Origin: Betaproteobacteria bacterium | GTDB taxonomy: Bacteria; Pseudomonadota; Gammaproteobacteria; Burkholderiales; CAIKXV01 | Direction: 5' to 3' | NCBI GenBank assembly: GCA_947456915.1 | Contig: CANGUQ010000184.1 | Coordinates: 1 to 7,277 of the forward strand | Length of the DNA stretch: 7,277 nucleotides | Shown: positions 1-6,295 of the stretch, piece by piece | Layout of the letters: each line of letters starts with the position of its first letter | Position numbering within the stretch: the first letter of the stretch is position 1 | Made by a program: the position numbers and the translations under genes | The notes under the pieces: generated by a model | Databases searched by the model: none | What the model was told of the DNA's origin: nothing | What the model saw: only the letters and a program-made list of their open reading frames with translations

Positions 1-51
1 CTCCTGCGGCCGCGTGAGGTCGGGTGCCCGGCCGCCGGACGGCGCGAGGTG

Positions 52-57
52 TATTCT
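52..57 (+). promoter_or_regulatory. Possible -10 box (TATTCT) of the first gene
   Basis: TATTCT matches four of six positions of the sigma-70 -10 consensus and is one of few AT-rich spots in a GC-rich leader. It lies about 50 nt before the ATG at 104. No convincing -35 hexamer is present 16-18 nt upstream, so this is a weak call. Confidence 0.25.
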
Positions 58-103
58 GTCGCCGCAGTGCCACTGCGCTTCGCGTAGCGGGGGAGGCGGC
101 CAG

Positions 104-1000
104 ATGACCCTTGACGAGCTTGCAGCCGGCGAGCGCCCGATTGCGCTGGCGCTCATTGGCGCCGACGTCACGCTCACGCGCGAGGTCCAGCAGCGGCTGG
201 GCCGGATCGGCCTGCTCGACCCCGTGGTCGACGGCGAGTTCGGCCCGGTGTCGCTGTGGGCGATGACGCAGTTCCTGCGCAAGATCGGCCGCGCCGGACA
301 GCCGTACCTCGATGGCGCTGCCGCGCGCCTGCTGCTCGGCGACGAAGCCGACGGGCTGTTTCCCGTGCACCGCAGCGACGGCTTCACCGGACGCATCGTA
401 CAGTCGATGCAGCGCCAGGGCTTCTGGCTCAACCGCCATCCCGAGTGCGTGAACATCGTGTACATCGAGGGCATCGACCCTGATGGCACACCCAACTCCG
501 ATGCGCCGAACGCGTTCAACGACCTGCGTCTGATCCTGCGGGTGAATCGAGCCGGCAACCCGGTCATCGTGGACGCGTGGGAGGCCACCAGCGAGCCCGG
601 GCGCCACTACACGCTCGTCGAGAAGCTCGACCCGAACGGCGCGGCACGCATCGCCTTCGGCCAGTACAAGGCGTGGTCGGTCGGCACCCACATGGCCGGG
701 CGACCGAGCGCGCACGAGGCGCTGGTCCAGACCCGCCCGATCCGGGTCCATCGTGATCTCGATCAGGACTTCGAGCGTGCCGGCGACCGTGTGTTCGAGG
801 GGATGTTCGGCATCAACCAGCACTGGGGATTCGACCTGCCGAAAGCCGACATCGGCCGCGCCAGTGCCGGGTGCCTGGTCGGACGCACGCGCAGCGGCCA
901 TCGCGCGTTCATGGCGATCGTCAGGTCCGATCCGCGTTTTGTCGTCAACAACAGCTACCGTTTCATGACGACCGTGATGCCCGCTGGAGCACTGCAATGA
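104..1000 (+). CDS. Peptidoglycan-binding-like / L,D-transpeptidase-like protein (298 aa)
   Basis: Residues about 20-80 resemble a peptidoglycan-binding domain: spaced leucines, then VDGEFGPVSLWAMTQFL, matching the family's 'DGxFGxxTxxAxxxFQ' pattern. The C-terminal part has His240, then Ser254-Ala-Gly-Cys257 and Arg261. This spacing recalls the His...Ser-x-Gly-Cys active site of YkuD L,D-transpeptidases, with Ala where YkuD has the second His. The middle (about 115-235) is unfamiliar. A cell-wall binding or modifying role is inferred, not shown; a phage-type or other cysteine hydrolase is possible. No signal peptide or membrane segment is present, which is odd for a wall enzyme. I chose ATG 104 because GGGAGG lies 7 nt upstream; the frame stays open to a GTG at 14, but the extra 30 residues are Gly/Arg-rich and unlike a domain. 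Its stop overlaps the start of the next gene by 4 nt, so the two are probably co-translated. Confidence is high that it is a gene, moderate for function. Confidence 0.72.
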   Translation: MTLDELAAGERPIALALIGADVTLTREVQQRLGRIGLLDPVVDGEFGPVSLWAMTQFLRKIGRAGQPYLDGAAARLLLGDEADGLFPVHRSDGFTGRIVQSMQRQGFWLNRHPECVNIVYIEGIDPDGTPNSDAPNAFNDLRLILRVNRAGNPVIVDAWEATSEPGRHYTLVEKLDPNGAARIAFGQYKAWSVGTHMAGRPSAHEALVQTRPIRVHRDLDQDFERAGDRVFEGMFGINQHWGFDLPKADIGRASAGCLVGRTRSGHRAFMAIVRSDPRFVVNNSYRFMTTVMPAGALQ

Positions 1001-2004
1001 CCTACTGTCCGACCGGACGCAGGCGCGGCAACGCGCTGGGCGTCGCAGCCCTCGCGTGCACGTTCATGGCGGCAGGCGAGGTCGCCGCTCAGGCCGAGGG
1101 GGCGTGGCCGGTGCGCACCGTGCGGATCATCTCGCCGTTCACCCCCGGCAGCGCCGGCGATCTGGTCGCGCGGGTAATCCAGCCCAGCCTGTCCGAACTC
1201 CTGCGCCAGTCGGTCGTGGTCGACAACCGGCCCGGCGCCGGGGGCAACATCGCGGCCTCGATCGCGGCCAGGAGCAATCCCGACGGCTACACGCTGATGA
1301 TGGCCACCACCGGCACGCACGCAATCAATGCCGGTCTGTACGAGAAGCTGCCCTACGACCCGATCCGCGATTTCGCGCCGGTGGCGATGGTGGCCACCAG
1401 CCCCAACGTGCTCGTGGTCACGCCGTCCACGCCCCTGCAGTCGGTCAAGGAGCTGATCGCGGCCGCGCGGGCGAAGCCGGGTGAGCTCAACTTCGGCTCG
1501 TCGGGCAGCGGCACCACCGTGCACCTGTCGGGCGAACTGTTCAACACCATGCTCGGACTCAAGACCACGCACGTGCCGTACAAGGGCGCGGTGGAGGCGC
1601 TCAACGATCTGCTGGCCGGCCGTCTGCAGTTCATGTTCGCCAGCCTCTCCTCCGCGCTGCCGCAGGTGCGCGCGGGCAAGCTGCGCGCCCTCGCGGTGAC
1701 CAGCGCCCAGCGGCAGCTGACACTGCCGGACACCCCCACCGTCATCGAGGCGGGTGTACCCGGCTTCGACGTCGTGGTCTGGTACGCGCTGGTGGCGCCG
1801 GCCGGCATTCGGCGCGAGATCGTGAACCAGCTCAATCTGGCCACGGTCAAGGCGCTGGGCAGCAGCGACCTGAAGGAGCGGATGGCTGCCGCCGGTTTCG
1901 ATCCGGCAGCGCCCTCGACGCCCGAGCAGCTCGCCGCCTACATCCGCAGCGAACTGAAGAAGTGGGTGGCGGTGGTCAAGTCATCCGGCGCCAGGGCAGA
2001 CTGA
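997..2004 (+). CDS. Bug/TctC-type periplasmic solute receptor of a tripartite tricarboxylate transporter (335 aa)
   Basis: This is an extracytoplasmic substrate-binding protein that would capture a small organic acid in the periplasm and pass it to a TctA/TctB-type membrane pair. Residues 1-33 form a signal peptide: basic GRRR at 7-10, a hydrophobic core, and an Ala-rich end around AAQA. The mature part carries the family hallmarks in order: PFTPGSAGDLVAR (47-59), VVDNRPGAGGNI (74-85), NPDGYTL (94-100), YDPIRDFAPVA (120-130), GSSGSGTTVHLSGELF (167-182), HVPYKG (192-197), LLAGRLQFMF (205-214) and DTPTVIEAGVPGFD (245-258). The length is typical. The ATG at 997 overlaps the upstream TGA (ATGA), with GGAG 7 nt before it. 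No TctA or TctB partner lies in the window; such orphan receptors are common in Burkholderiales, so the ligand cannot be inferred from a partner. Carboxylates are the usual ligands. Confidence 0.95.
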   Translation: MTYCPTGRRRGNALGVAALACTFMAAGEVAAQAEGAWPVRTVRIISPFTPGSAGDLVARVIQPSLSELLRQSVVVDNRPGAGGNIAASIAARSNPDGYTLMMATTGTHAINAGLYEKLPYDPIRDFAPVAMVATSPNVLVVTPSTPLQSVKELIAAARAKPGELNFGSSGSGTTVHLSGELFNTMLGLKTTHVPYKGAVEALNDLLAGRLQFMFASLSSALPQVRAGKLRALAVTSAQRQLTLPDTPTVIEAGVPGFDVVVWYALVAPAGIRREIVNQLNLATVKALGSSDLKERMAAAGFDPAAPSTPEQLAAYIRSELKKWVAVVKSSGARAD

Positions 2005-2014
2005 ACGCGGACGC

Positions 2015-2020
2015 TACACT
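2015..2020 (+). promoter_or_regulatory. Possible -10 box (TACACT) of the peroxidase gene
   Basis: TACACT matches four of six -10 positions, including the key A2 and T6, within CGCTACACT (2012-2020). It lies 44 nt before the ATG at 2059, giving a short leader of about 30 nt. No good -35 is seen upstream, where the receptor gene is still being read. A very similar CGCTACTCT precedes the aldehyde dehydrogenase gene at a similar distance. Confidence 0.35.
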
Positions 2021-2058
2021 CGTCGCGCCCGTGTTCTGCCTGCCCCGGAGTGCTGACG

Positions 2059-2667
2059 ATGCCACTGCTGTCCGATGCCGCGAACGATCGCCGCGCTGAT
2101 CTGCCGCGCAGGGCGGTACTGCGCGCGCTCGCGTGCGCCTGCGCCGCCGGCGCGACGCTTCCGGCGCAGGCCGCAGGCTGTCCGCCGCTGCTCGATCACC
2201 GGTTTCCCGAACTGGTGAGCGGCAAACCCGCGTCGCTGTGCCAGTTCGCCGGTCGGGTCGTGCTCGTGGTGAACACGGCGAGCCAGTGCGGCTTCACGCC
2301 GCAGTACGAGCAGCTCGAGGCATTGCACCGCAAGCTTGGCGCGCGGGGTCTCACCGTCCTCGGGTTCCCGTCCAATGACTTCGGACAGCAGGAATTGGGC
2401 AGCAGCAAGGAGATCGCCGAGTTCTGCAAGCTCAACTACGGCGTGTCGTTTCCGATGTTCGAACGCACCGAAGTCCGCGGCAACGGGGCCAACGCGTTCT
2501 ATCGCCAGCTCGCGCAACGCAGCGGAGTTGCCCCCGGCTGGAACTTCCACAAGTACCTGATCGACCGCAGCGGCAACCGCGTGCAGAGTTTCGACACGCG
2601 CATCGCGCCCGACGACGCCAGGCTGCGACGCGAGATCGAGCGGCTGCTGGCCGAGACCGCGCGCTGA
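2059..2667 (+). CDS. Exported glutathione-peroxidase-family thiol peroxidase (202 aa)
   Basis: This enzyme would reduce hydrogen peroxide or organic hydroperoxides with thiols; bacterial members often use thioredoxin-like donors rather than glutathione. The catalytic set is visible: peroxidatic Cys77 in NTASQCGFTPQYEQLE, Gln111 in GFPSNDFGQQE, and Trp161-Asn162 in WNFHKYL. Ser104 replaces the Cys of the usual FPCNQF motif. Cys123, in EFCKLNYGVSFPMF, sits where E. coli BtuE also has a Cys and is the best candidate resolving residue. Residues 1-40 are an export signal with PRRAVLR at 17-22, close to the Tat pattern S/T-R-R-x-F-L-K, then an Ala/Cys-rich hydrophobic stretch and AQAAG, so a periplasmic or lipid-facing site is likely. 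I prefer ATG 2059, 8 nt after GGAG, over the in-frame GTG at 2050, which overlaps that ribosome site. It begins 54 nt after the receptor gene and may have its own promoter. Confidence 0.92.
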   Translation: MPLLSDAANDRRADLPRRAVLRALACACAAGATLPAQAAGCPPLLDHRFPELVSGKPASLCQFAGRVVLVVNTASQCGFTPQYEQLEALHRKLGARGLTVLGFPSNDFGQQELGSSKEIAEFCKLNYGVSFPMFERTEVRGNGANAFYRQLAQRSGVAPGWNFHKYLIDRSGNRVQSFDTRIAPDDARLRREIERLLAETAR

Positions 2668-2685
2668 GGCTGTTCGCCGCCGCTG

Positions 2686-2716
2686 CTGCGCGCCGGACGT
2701 GGCGGCCGGTGCGCAG
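2686..2716 (+). terminator. Strong hairpin after the peroxidase gene, possible terminator
   Basis: CTGCGCGCCGG (2686-2696) pairs with CCGGTGCGCAG (2706-2716), giving an 11-bp stem with one G-U pair and a 9-nt loop. It begins 18 nt after the peroxidase stop codon. No T-tract follows, so it is not a classical intrinsic terminator; it may instead be a pause, a Rho-assisted end or an mRNA-stabilising hairpin. Its placement between two genes that each have a promoter-like site supports a transcript boundary. Confidence 0.45.
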
Positions 2717-2824
2717 CCCAGGCCGGTGGCCAGCTGCCCGCGCTGCAGAGGCCGCCGAGTTGCCGACAGCACGCAGGGAAGCGCCGGCGGCAGGCAAGCA
2801 GCGCGGCATCGTGGCCGCGCGAGG

Positions 2825-2854
2825 TTGAACCCGGATGCCGGGCAGCGCTACTCT
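2825..2854 (+). promoter_or_regulatory. Likely sigma-70-type promoter of the aldehyde dehydrogenase gene
   Basis: TTGAAC (2825-2830) and TACTCT (2849-2854) are separated by 18 bp, and the start codon follows 35 nt after the -10. The hexamers match the consensus only partly (four and three of six), but they stand out in GC-rich DNA. The spacer holds a perfect inverted repeat, CCCGG-ATG-CCGGG (2830-2842), which could be an operator half or chance. Confidence 0.4.
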
Positions 2855-2889
2855 ACGGCCCCCGCAGCAGCACTGCCAAGGAGCCACGC

Positions 2890-4341
2890 ATGGATACCGT
2901 CAACGCCCCGGCCTACCCGGATCTCTTCCTGTTCATCGATGGCCAGTTCCTCGCAGCTGACGGGCGCAGGCAGCAGGACGTGCTCAACCCGGCGACCGGT
3001 ACCGCCGTCGGCAAGCTGCCGCACGCCACGCGCGAGGACCTCGACCACGCGCTTGCCGCGGCTGATCGGGCATTCCAGACCTGGCGCAGGAGTTCGCCGG
3101 TGGAGCGCTCGAAGGTGCTGCGCCGGGCCGCGGAACTGATCCGGGAGCGCGCTCCGGAGATCGCGCGCGGCATCGTGCTCGACATGGGCAAGCCTTATAA
3201 CGAGGCGCTCGCCGAGGTCAATGGCGGGGCCGAGCACGCGGAGTGGCACGCCGAGGAGTGCCGCCGCATCTACGGCCGGGTGATCCCGCCGCGCGTCGAC
3301 GGCGTGCGTCAGCTGGTGCTGCGCGAACCGATCGGCGTGTGCGCGGCGTTCACGCCGTGGAACTTCCCGTTCAATCAGGCGATCCGCAAGGTGGTCGCGG
3401 CCGCGGGCTCGGGGTGCACGCTGGTGCTCAAGGGCCCCGAGGACGCGCCGAGCGCGGTCGTCGCGCTGGCGCGCGTGTTCGCCGACGCCGGCCTGCCCGC
3501 GGGCTGCCTCAATCTCGTGTGGGGCGTGCCGGCCGAGGTGTCCGATTACCTGATCCGCTCGCCGATCGTGCGCAAGATCTCGTTCACCGGCTCGGTACCG
3601 GTGGGCAAGCAGCTGGCGGCGCTCGCCGGCTCGCTGATGAAGCGCTGCACGATGGAGCTGGGCGGACACTCCCCGGCGATCGTGTTCGCGGATGCGGACG
3701 TCGAGCGTGCGGCCGAACTGCTCGCCGGCCTGAAGTACCGCAACGCCGGGCAGGTCTGCGTGTCGCCCTCGCGCATGTACGTGCACGAACAGGCGTACGA
3801 CCGTTTCCTCGAGAAGTTCTCGCAGGTGACCGCAGCGCTCAAGGTGGGCAGCGGTCTGGAGAAGGATACGAAGATGGGGCCGCTCGCGCACCAGCGGCGC
3901 GTGCCGACGATGCAGAGCTTCGTCGAGGACGCTGACGCGCGCGGGGCGAAGATCGTGCTGGGCGGCCACAAGCTCGGCGCGGCCGGCAACTTCTTCGAGC
4001 CGACGGTGATCACCGACGTGCCTGACGACAGCCGCCTGATGACGCAGGAGCCGTTCGGGCCGATCGCGCCAATCGTGCGATTCAAGGACTTCGACGAAGT
4101 GGTTCGCCGTGCGAACAGCCTGCCCTACGGGCTCGCGTCCTACGCGTTCACCCGCTCCTCGCGCCATGCAACGGCAATCGCCAACGCGCTCGAAGCCGGC
4201 ATGGTCAACATCAATCACTTCGGCATCGCGCTCTCCGAGACCCCGTTCGGCGGCATCAAGGACAGCGGCTACGGCAGCGAGGGCGGGGCGGAGACCTTCG
4301 ACGGCTATCTGGTGACCAAGTTCGTCACGCAGCTGAACTGA
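2890..4341 (+). CDS. NAD-dependent aldehyde dehydrogenase, succinate/2-oxoglutarate semialdehyde type (483 aa)
   Basis: This cytoplasmic enzyme would oxidise an aldehyde to a carboxylate through a Cys thioester. All catalytic elements are present: Asn158 in FTPWNFPFNQ, Lys181, the nucleotide-loop motif SFTGSVPVG (231-239), general-base Glu256 in MELGGHSP, nucleophile Cys290 in GQVCVSPSR, and Glu387-x-Phe389 in QEPFGP. Glu184, three residues after Lys181, matches the Glu that binds the adenosine ribose in NAD-preferring members, so NAD+ is the likely cofactor. The GQVCVSPSR motif and the C-terminal SETPFGGIKDSGYGSEGG region resemble succinate-semialdehyde and 2-oxoglutarate-semialdehyde dehydrogenases; the exact substrate cannot be fixed, and another aldehyde is possible. 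Length is normal for the family. ATG 2890 follows AAGGAG by 6 nt, the best ribosome site in the window. It ends exactly where the convergent crotonase gene ends. Confidence 0.93.
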   Translation: MDTVNAPAYPDLFLFIDGQFLAADGRRQQDVLNPATGTAVGKLPHATREDLDHALAAADRAFQTWRRSSPVERSKVLRRAAELIRERAPEIARGIVLDMGKPYNEALAEVNGGAEHAEWHAEECRRIYGRVIPPRVDGVRQLVLREPIGVCAAFTPWNFPFNQAIRKVVAAAGSGCTLVLKGPEDAPSAVVALARVFADAGLPAGCLNLVWGVPAEVSDYLIRSPIVRKISFTGSVPVGKQLAALAGSLMKRCTMELGGHSPAIVFADADVERAAELLAGLKYRNAGQVCVSPSRMYVHEQAYDRFLEKFSQVTAALKVGSGLEKDTKMGPLAHQRRVPTMQSFVEDADARGAKIVLGGHKLGAAGNFFEPTVITDVPDDSRLMTQEPFGPIAPIVRFKDFDEVVRRANSLPYGLASYAFTRSSRHATAIANALEAGMVNINHFGIALSETPFGGIKDSGYGSEGGAETFDGYLVTKFVTQLN

Positions 4342-5079
4342 TCACCGCCCCTTGAACGCGGGCTTGCGCTTCGCCTTGAACGCGGCAACGCCCTCGGCGA
4401 AGTCCTCGCTCGCGCGCAGACGCCCCACCTCATTGCGGACCATCGCCGCGGTGTAGGTGGGGCTGGGCGCCACCAGCGAATCGACGTAGCGCTTGAGCGT
4501 CGACAGCACGAGCGGTGCCGATTCGGCGAGGGTGCGCGCCATCGTCATCGCCGCCGCGAGTTCCTGGCCGGGCTCGACGAGCCGGTTGACGAAGCCGACG
4601 TCGTAGGCGCGTTGCGCGGTGAGCGGCTCGCCGAGCAGCATCAGCTCCATCGCCACCTTGTGCGGCATGCGTGTGGCGAGCCCCGCGATCATGCCGCCGG
4701 TGGTGCCCACGCGCGCTTCGGGAAACACGAATCGTGCGTCCGTGGCCGCCACGCACAGGTCGCAGTGCTGGACGATCACCACGCCCCCGCCGGCGCACCA
4801 GCCGGGCACCGCTGCGATCACCGGCTTGTCCAGCGGCATCGCCACGCCGGGAATGCTGCTGCCGAAATCCTGCGGCGGCGCCTTGATGTCCATGCCGCCG
4901 CAGAAGTGACCGCCGGCGCCGGTGATCACCGCCACCCGATCCTCACCGGCCTGGAACCGCAGCCACGCTGCGCGCAGCGCAACCGCCATCGCCTCGTCGA
5001 CGGCGTTGCGCTTCGCCGGCCGGTTCAGCGTGATCACCGCGATCTGGTCACGGCTCTCGTAGCCGAGCACCTCGTCCAT
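4342..5079 (-). CDS. Crotonase-family (enoyl-CoA hydratase/isomerase) protein (245 aa)
   Basis: The crotonase fold acts on acyl-CoA thioesters. The N-terminus has the typical VITLNRPAKRNAVDEAM; the oxyanion-hole segments are GHFCGGMDIK (57-66) and PGWCAGGGVVI (92-102). Of the two catalytic Glu of rat mitochondrial enoyl-CoA hydratase (Glu144 and Glu164), the second is kept as Glu121 in FVFPEARVG, but the first is Val101. A normal hydratase is therefore unlikely; isomerase, hydrolase or another crotonase chemistry is more plausible. The usual PGxGG after the second Glu reads TTGGM. The start ATG (complement of 5077-5079) follows GAGG (complement of 5086-5089) by 6 nt. The frame stays open 49 codons further upstream, but that stretch has no family similarity. 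It is divergent from the hydroxyacid dehydrogenase gene. Its C-terminus, KAKRKPAFKGR, is typical of the family and complete. Confidence 0.9.
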   Translation of the reverse strand: MDEVLGYESRDQIAVITLNRPAKRNAVDEAMAVALRAAWLRFQAGEDRVAVITGAGGHFCGGMDIKAPPQDFGSSIPGVAMPLDKPVIAAVPGWCAGGGVVIVQHCDLCVAATDARFVFPEARVGTTGGMIAGLATRMPHKVAMELMLLGEPLTAQRAYDVGFVNRLVEPGQELAAAMTMARTLAESAPLVLSTLKRYVDSLVAPSPTYTAAMVRNEVGRLRASEDFAEGVAAFKAKRKPAFKGR

Positions 5080-5125
5080 CGTGCACCTCGCCTCGTTTCC
5101 TCGGAAGTGACGATGATGCATGAAC

Positions 5126-5185
5126 CCGGCGCCGGCAGTACGTCCCGGCAGCGCGCGGGCTTGCGGCTGGACTTCGCCCGCGGGC
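5126..5185. other. Divergent intergenic region with two 10-bp palindromes
   Basis: In the 240 bp between the divergent crotonase and hydroxyacid dehydrogenase starts there are two perfect palindromes, CCGGCGCCGG (5126-5135) and GCCCGCGGGC (5176-5185), with centres 50 bp apart. The second can also pair with CGCGGGC at 5154-5160. Divergent promoters must lie in this region, but no convincing hexamer pair was found; TTGACG at 5248-5253 has no matching -10. Such palindromes arise by chance in DNA this GC-rich, so a regulatory role is only possible. Confidence 0.2.
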
Positions 5186-5304
5186 TGAGCGAGCATCGGG
5201 GTTGCGGGGAAGCCTGCGCACGGCAAGACTCTCGCCCGTGTTCGCGGTTGACGACCCTGCAGATGGCGCGCGGCCGTGAGTGCGGCTGCGGAGGCGGACG
5301 TGCT

Positions 5305-5309
5305 GGGAG
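5305..5309 (+). promoter_or_regulatory. Ribosome binding site deciding the TTG start
   Basis: GGGAG lies 10 nt before TTG 5320 and 3 nt before an out-of-frame ATG at 5313. The ATG reads only eight codons and stops at 5339. The TTG reading gives the canonical N-terminus MKIAVLDD, so the TTG is taken as the start despite the longish spacing. Confidence 0.5.
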
Positions 5310-5319
5310 ATCATGCGGC

Positions 5320-6291
5320 TTGAAGATCGCGGTTCTTGATGATTTCGTGGGTGTGGTTCCCACGCTCGAGGCGTGGAAGCTCCTCGCAGGGCACCGCGTC
5401 ACGGTGTTTCGCGATGCCGTCACCGACATCGACGAGCTGGGGCGCAGGCTCGGCGAGTTCGATGCGCTGGTGCTGTCGCGCGAGCGCACGAAGATCACGG
5501 CACAGGTGCTCGATCGGCTCCCGAACCTGCGCGTCATCAGCCAGACCGGCGTCATTCCGCACATCGACGTGCCTGCCTGCACGCAGCGCGGCGTGCTTGT
5601 CTGCACGCTGCGCACCGGCGCCTCGTACACGACTGCAGAGCTCACGTGGGGACTGATCATCGCCTCGCTGCGCTTCATCCCGCAGGAGGCGCAGGCCCTG
5701 CGCGAAGGCCGCTGGCAGACGCGCCTCGGGCGCGGGCTGCGCGGGCTCACGCTCGGCATCTTCGGCTACGGCTGGATCGGCGCACTCGTGGCCGGGTACG
5801 GTCGCGCATTCGACATGAAGGTGCAGGTCTGGGGCAGGGAGAGCAGCCTCCAGCGCGCGCGCGCCGATGGCTTCGACGTCGCGACCGATCAGCGTGCCTT
5901 CTTCGCTTCCTCCGACGTGCTCAGCCTGCATCTGCGCCTGATCCCGGAGACGCGCGGCATCGTCACCGCGGCCGATCTGGCGGCGATGAAACCCGATTCG
6001 CTGCTGGTCAACACCAGCCGCGCGGGTCTGGTGGAGGACGGCGCGCTGCTCGCGGCGCTGCGCGCCGGACGGCCGGGATTCGCCGCACTCGACGTGTTCG
6101 ACGAGGAGCCGGTCACCGGCGCCACCGATCCGCTGGTGAGCATGGACAACGTGATCTGCTCGCCGCACGTGGGCTACGTCACGCGTGACCGGTTCGAGAC
6201 GATCTTCGGAACCGCGTTCGAGCAGGTGCTCGCCTACGAGCGCGGAGCCCCGATCAACATGGTCAACCCCGAGGCGCTCGCACGGCAGTGA
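5320..6291 (+). CDS. D-2-hydroxyacid dehydrogenase family oxidoreductase (323 aa)
   Basis: This NAD(P)-dependent enzyme interconverts a 2-oxoacid and a D-2-hydroxyacid. The dinucleotide motif is GYGWIG (149-154). The catalytic triad is Arg234 in NTSRAGLVED, Glu263 in DVFDEEP and His283 in SPHVGY. The segment around HIDVPACTQRGV (81-92) and AELTWGLI is typical of the SerA/PdxB-like superfamily. The acidic residue that usually ends the second beta-strand in NAD-specific members is absent: the strand ends VWGRES (170-175), and Arg173 could accept the NADP phosphate (inference). The length is normal for the short form, without an ACT domain. TTG 5320 is chosen because it gives MKIAVLDD at the conserved start; an in-frame ATG at 5263 would add 19 Gly/Arg/Cys-rich residues with no ribosome site. 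The substrate is unknown; glyoxylate, hydroxypyruvate or another 2-oxoacid is possible. The racemase-like gene follows 103 nt downstream and may share its transcript. Confidence 0.9.
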   Translation: MKIAVLDDFVGVVPTLEAWKLLAGHRVTVFRDAVTDIDELGRRLGEFDALVLSRERTKITAQVLDRLPNLRVISQTGVIPHIDVPACTQRGVLVCTLRTGASYTTAELTWGLIIASLRFIPQEAQALREGRWQTRLGRGLRGLTLGIFGYGWIGALVAGYGRAFDMKVQVWGRESSLQRARADGFDVATDQRAFFASSDVLSLHLRLIPETRGIVTAADLAAMKPDSLLVNTSRAGLVEDGALLAALRAGRPGFAALDVFDEEPVTGATDPLVSMDNVICSPHVGYVTRDRFETIFGTAFEQVLAYERGAPINMVNPEALARQ

Positions 6292-6295
6292 TGCG

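Noticed and set aside
2014..2772. A 252-codon open frame on the - strand opposite the peroxidase gene
   Set aside because: It has no motif and mirrors the codon pattern of the real gene.
2717..2824. Scattered imperfect repeats in the spacer before the aldehyde dehydrogenase gene, including a bulged long-range pairing of CTGCCCGCGCTGC with GCAGCGCGGCA
   Set aside because: The match is imperfect and about 70 bp apart, as expected by chance in GC-rich spacer DNA; no mobile-element ends were found.
2848..4218. A 456-codon open frame on the - strand opposite the aldehyde dehydrogenase gene
   Set aside because: Its product is rich in Arg, His and Ala with no recognisable domain. Long antisense frames are expected opposite genes of this base composition, and the + strand gene has every catalytic motif.
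5080..5226. N-terminal extension of the crotonase by 49 codons
   Set aside because: The added residues show no similarity to the family, and ATG at 5079 has a well-placed GAGG site.
4612..5319. Upstream extension of the hydroxyacid dehydrogenase frame
   Set aside because: It runs antisense through the crotonase gene and gives composition-driven sequence; the conserved domain begins at MKIAVLDD.
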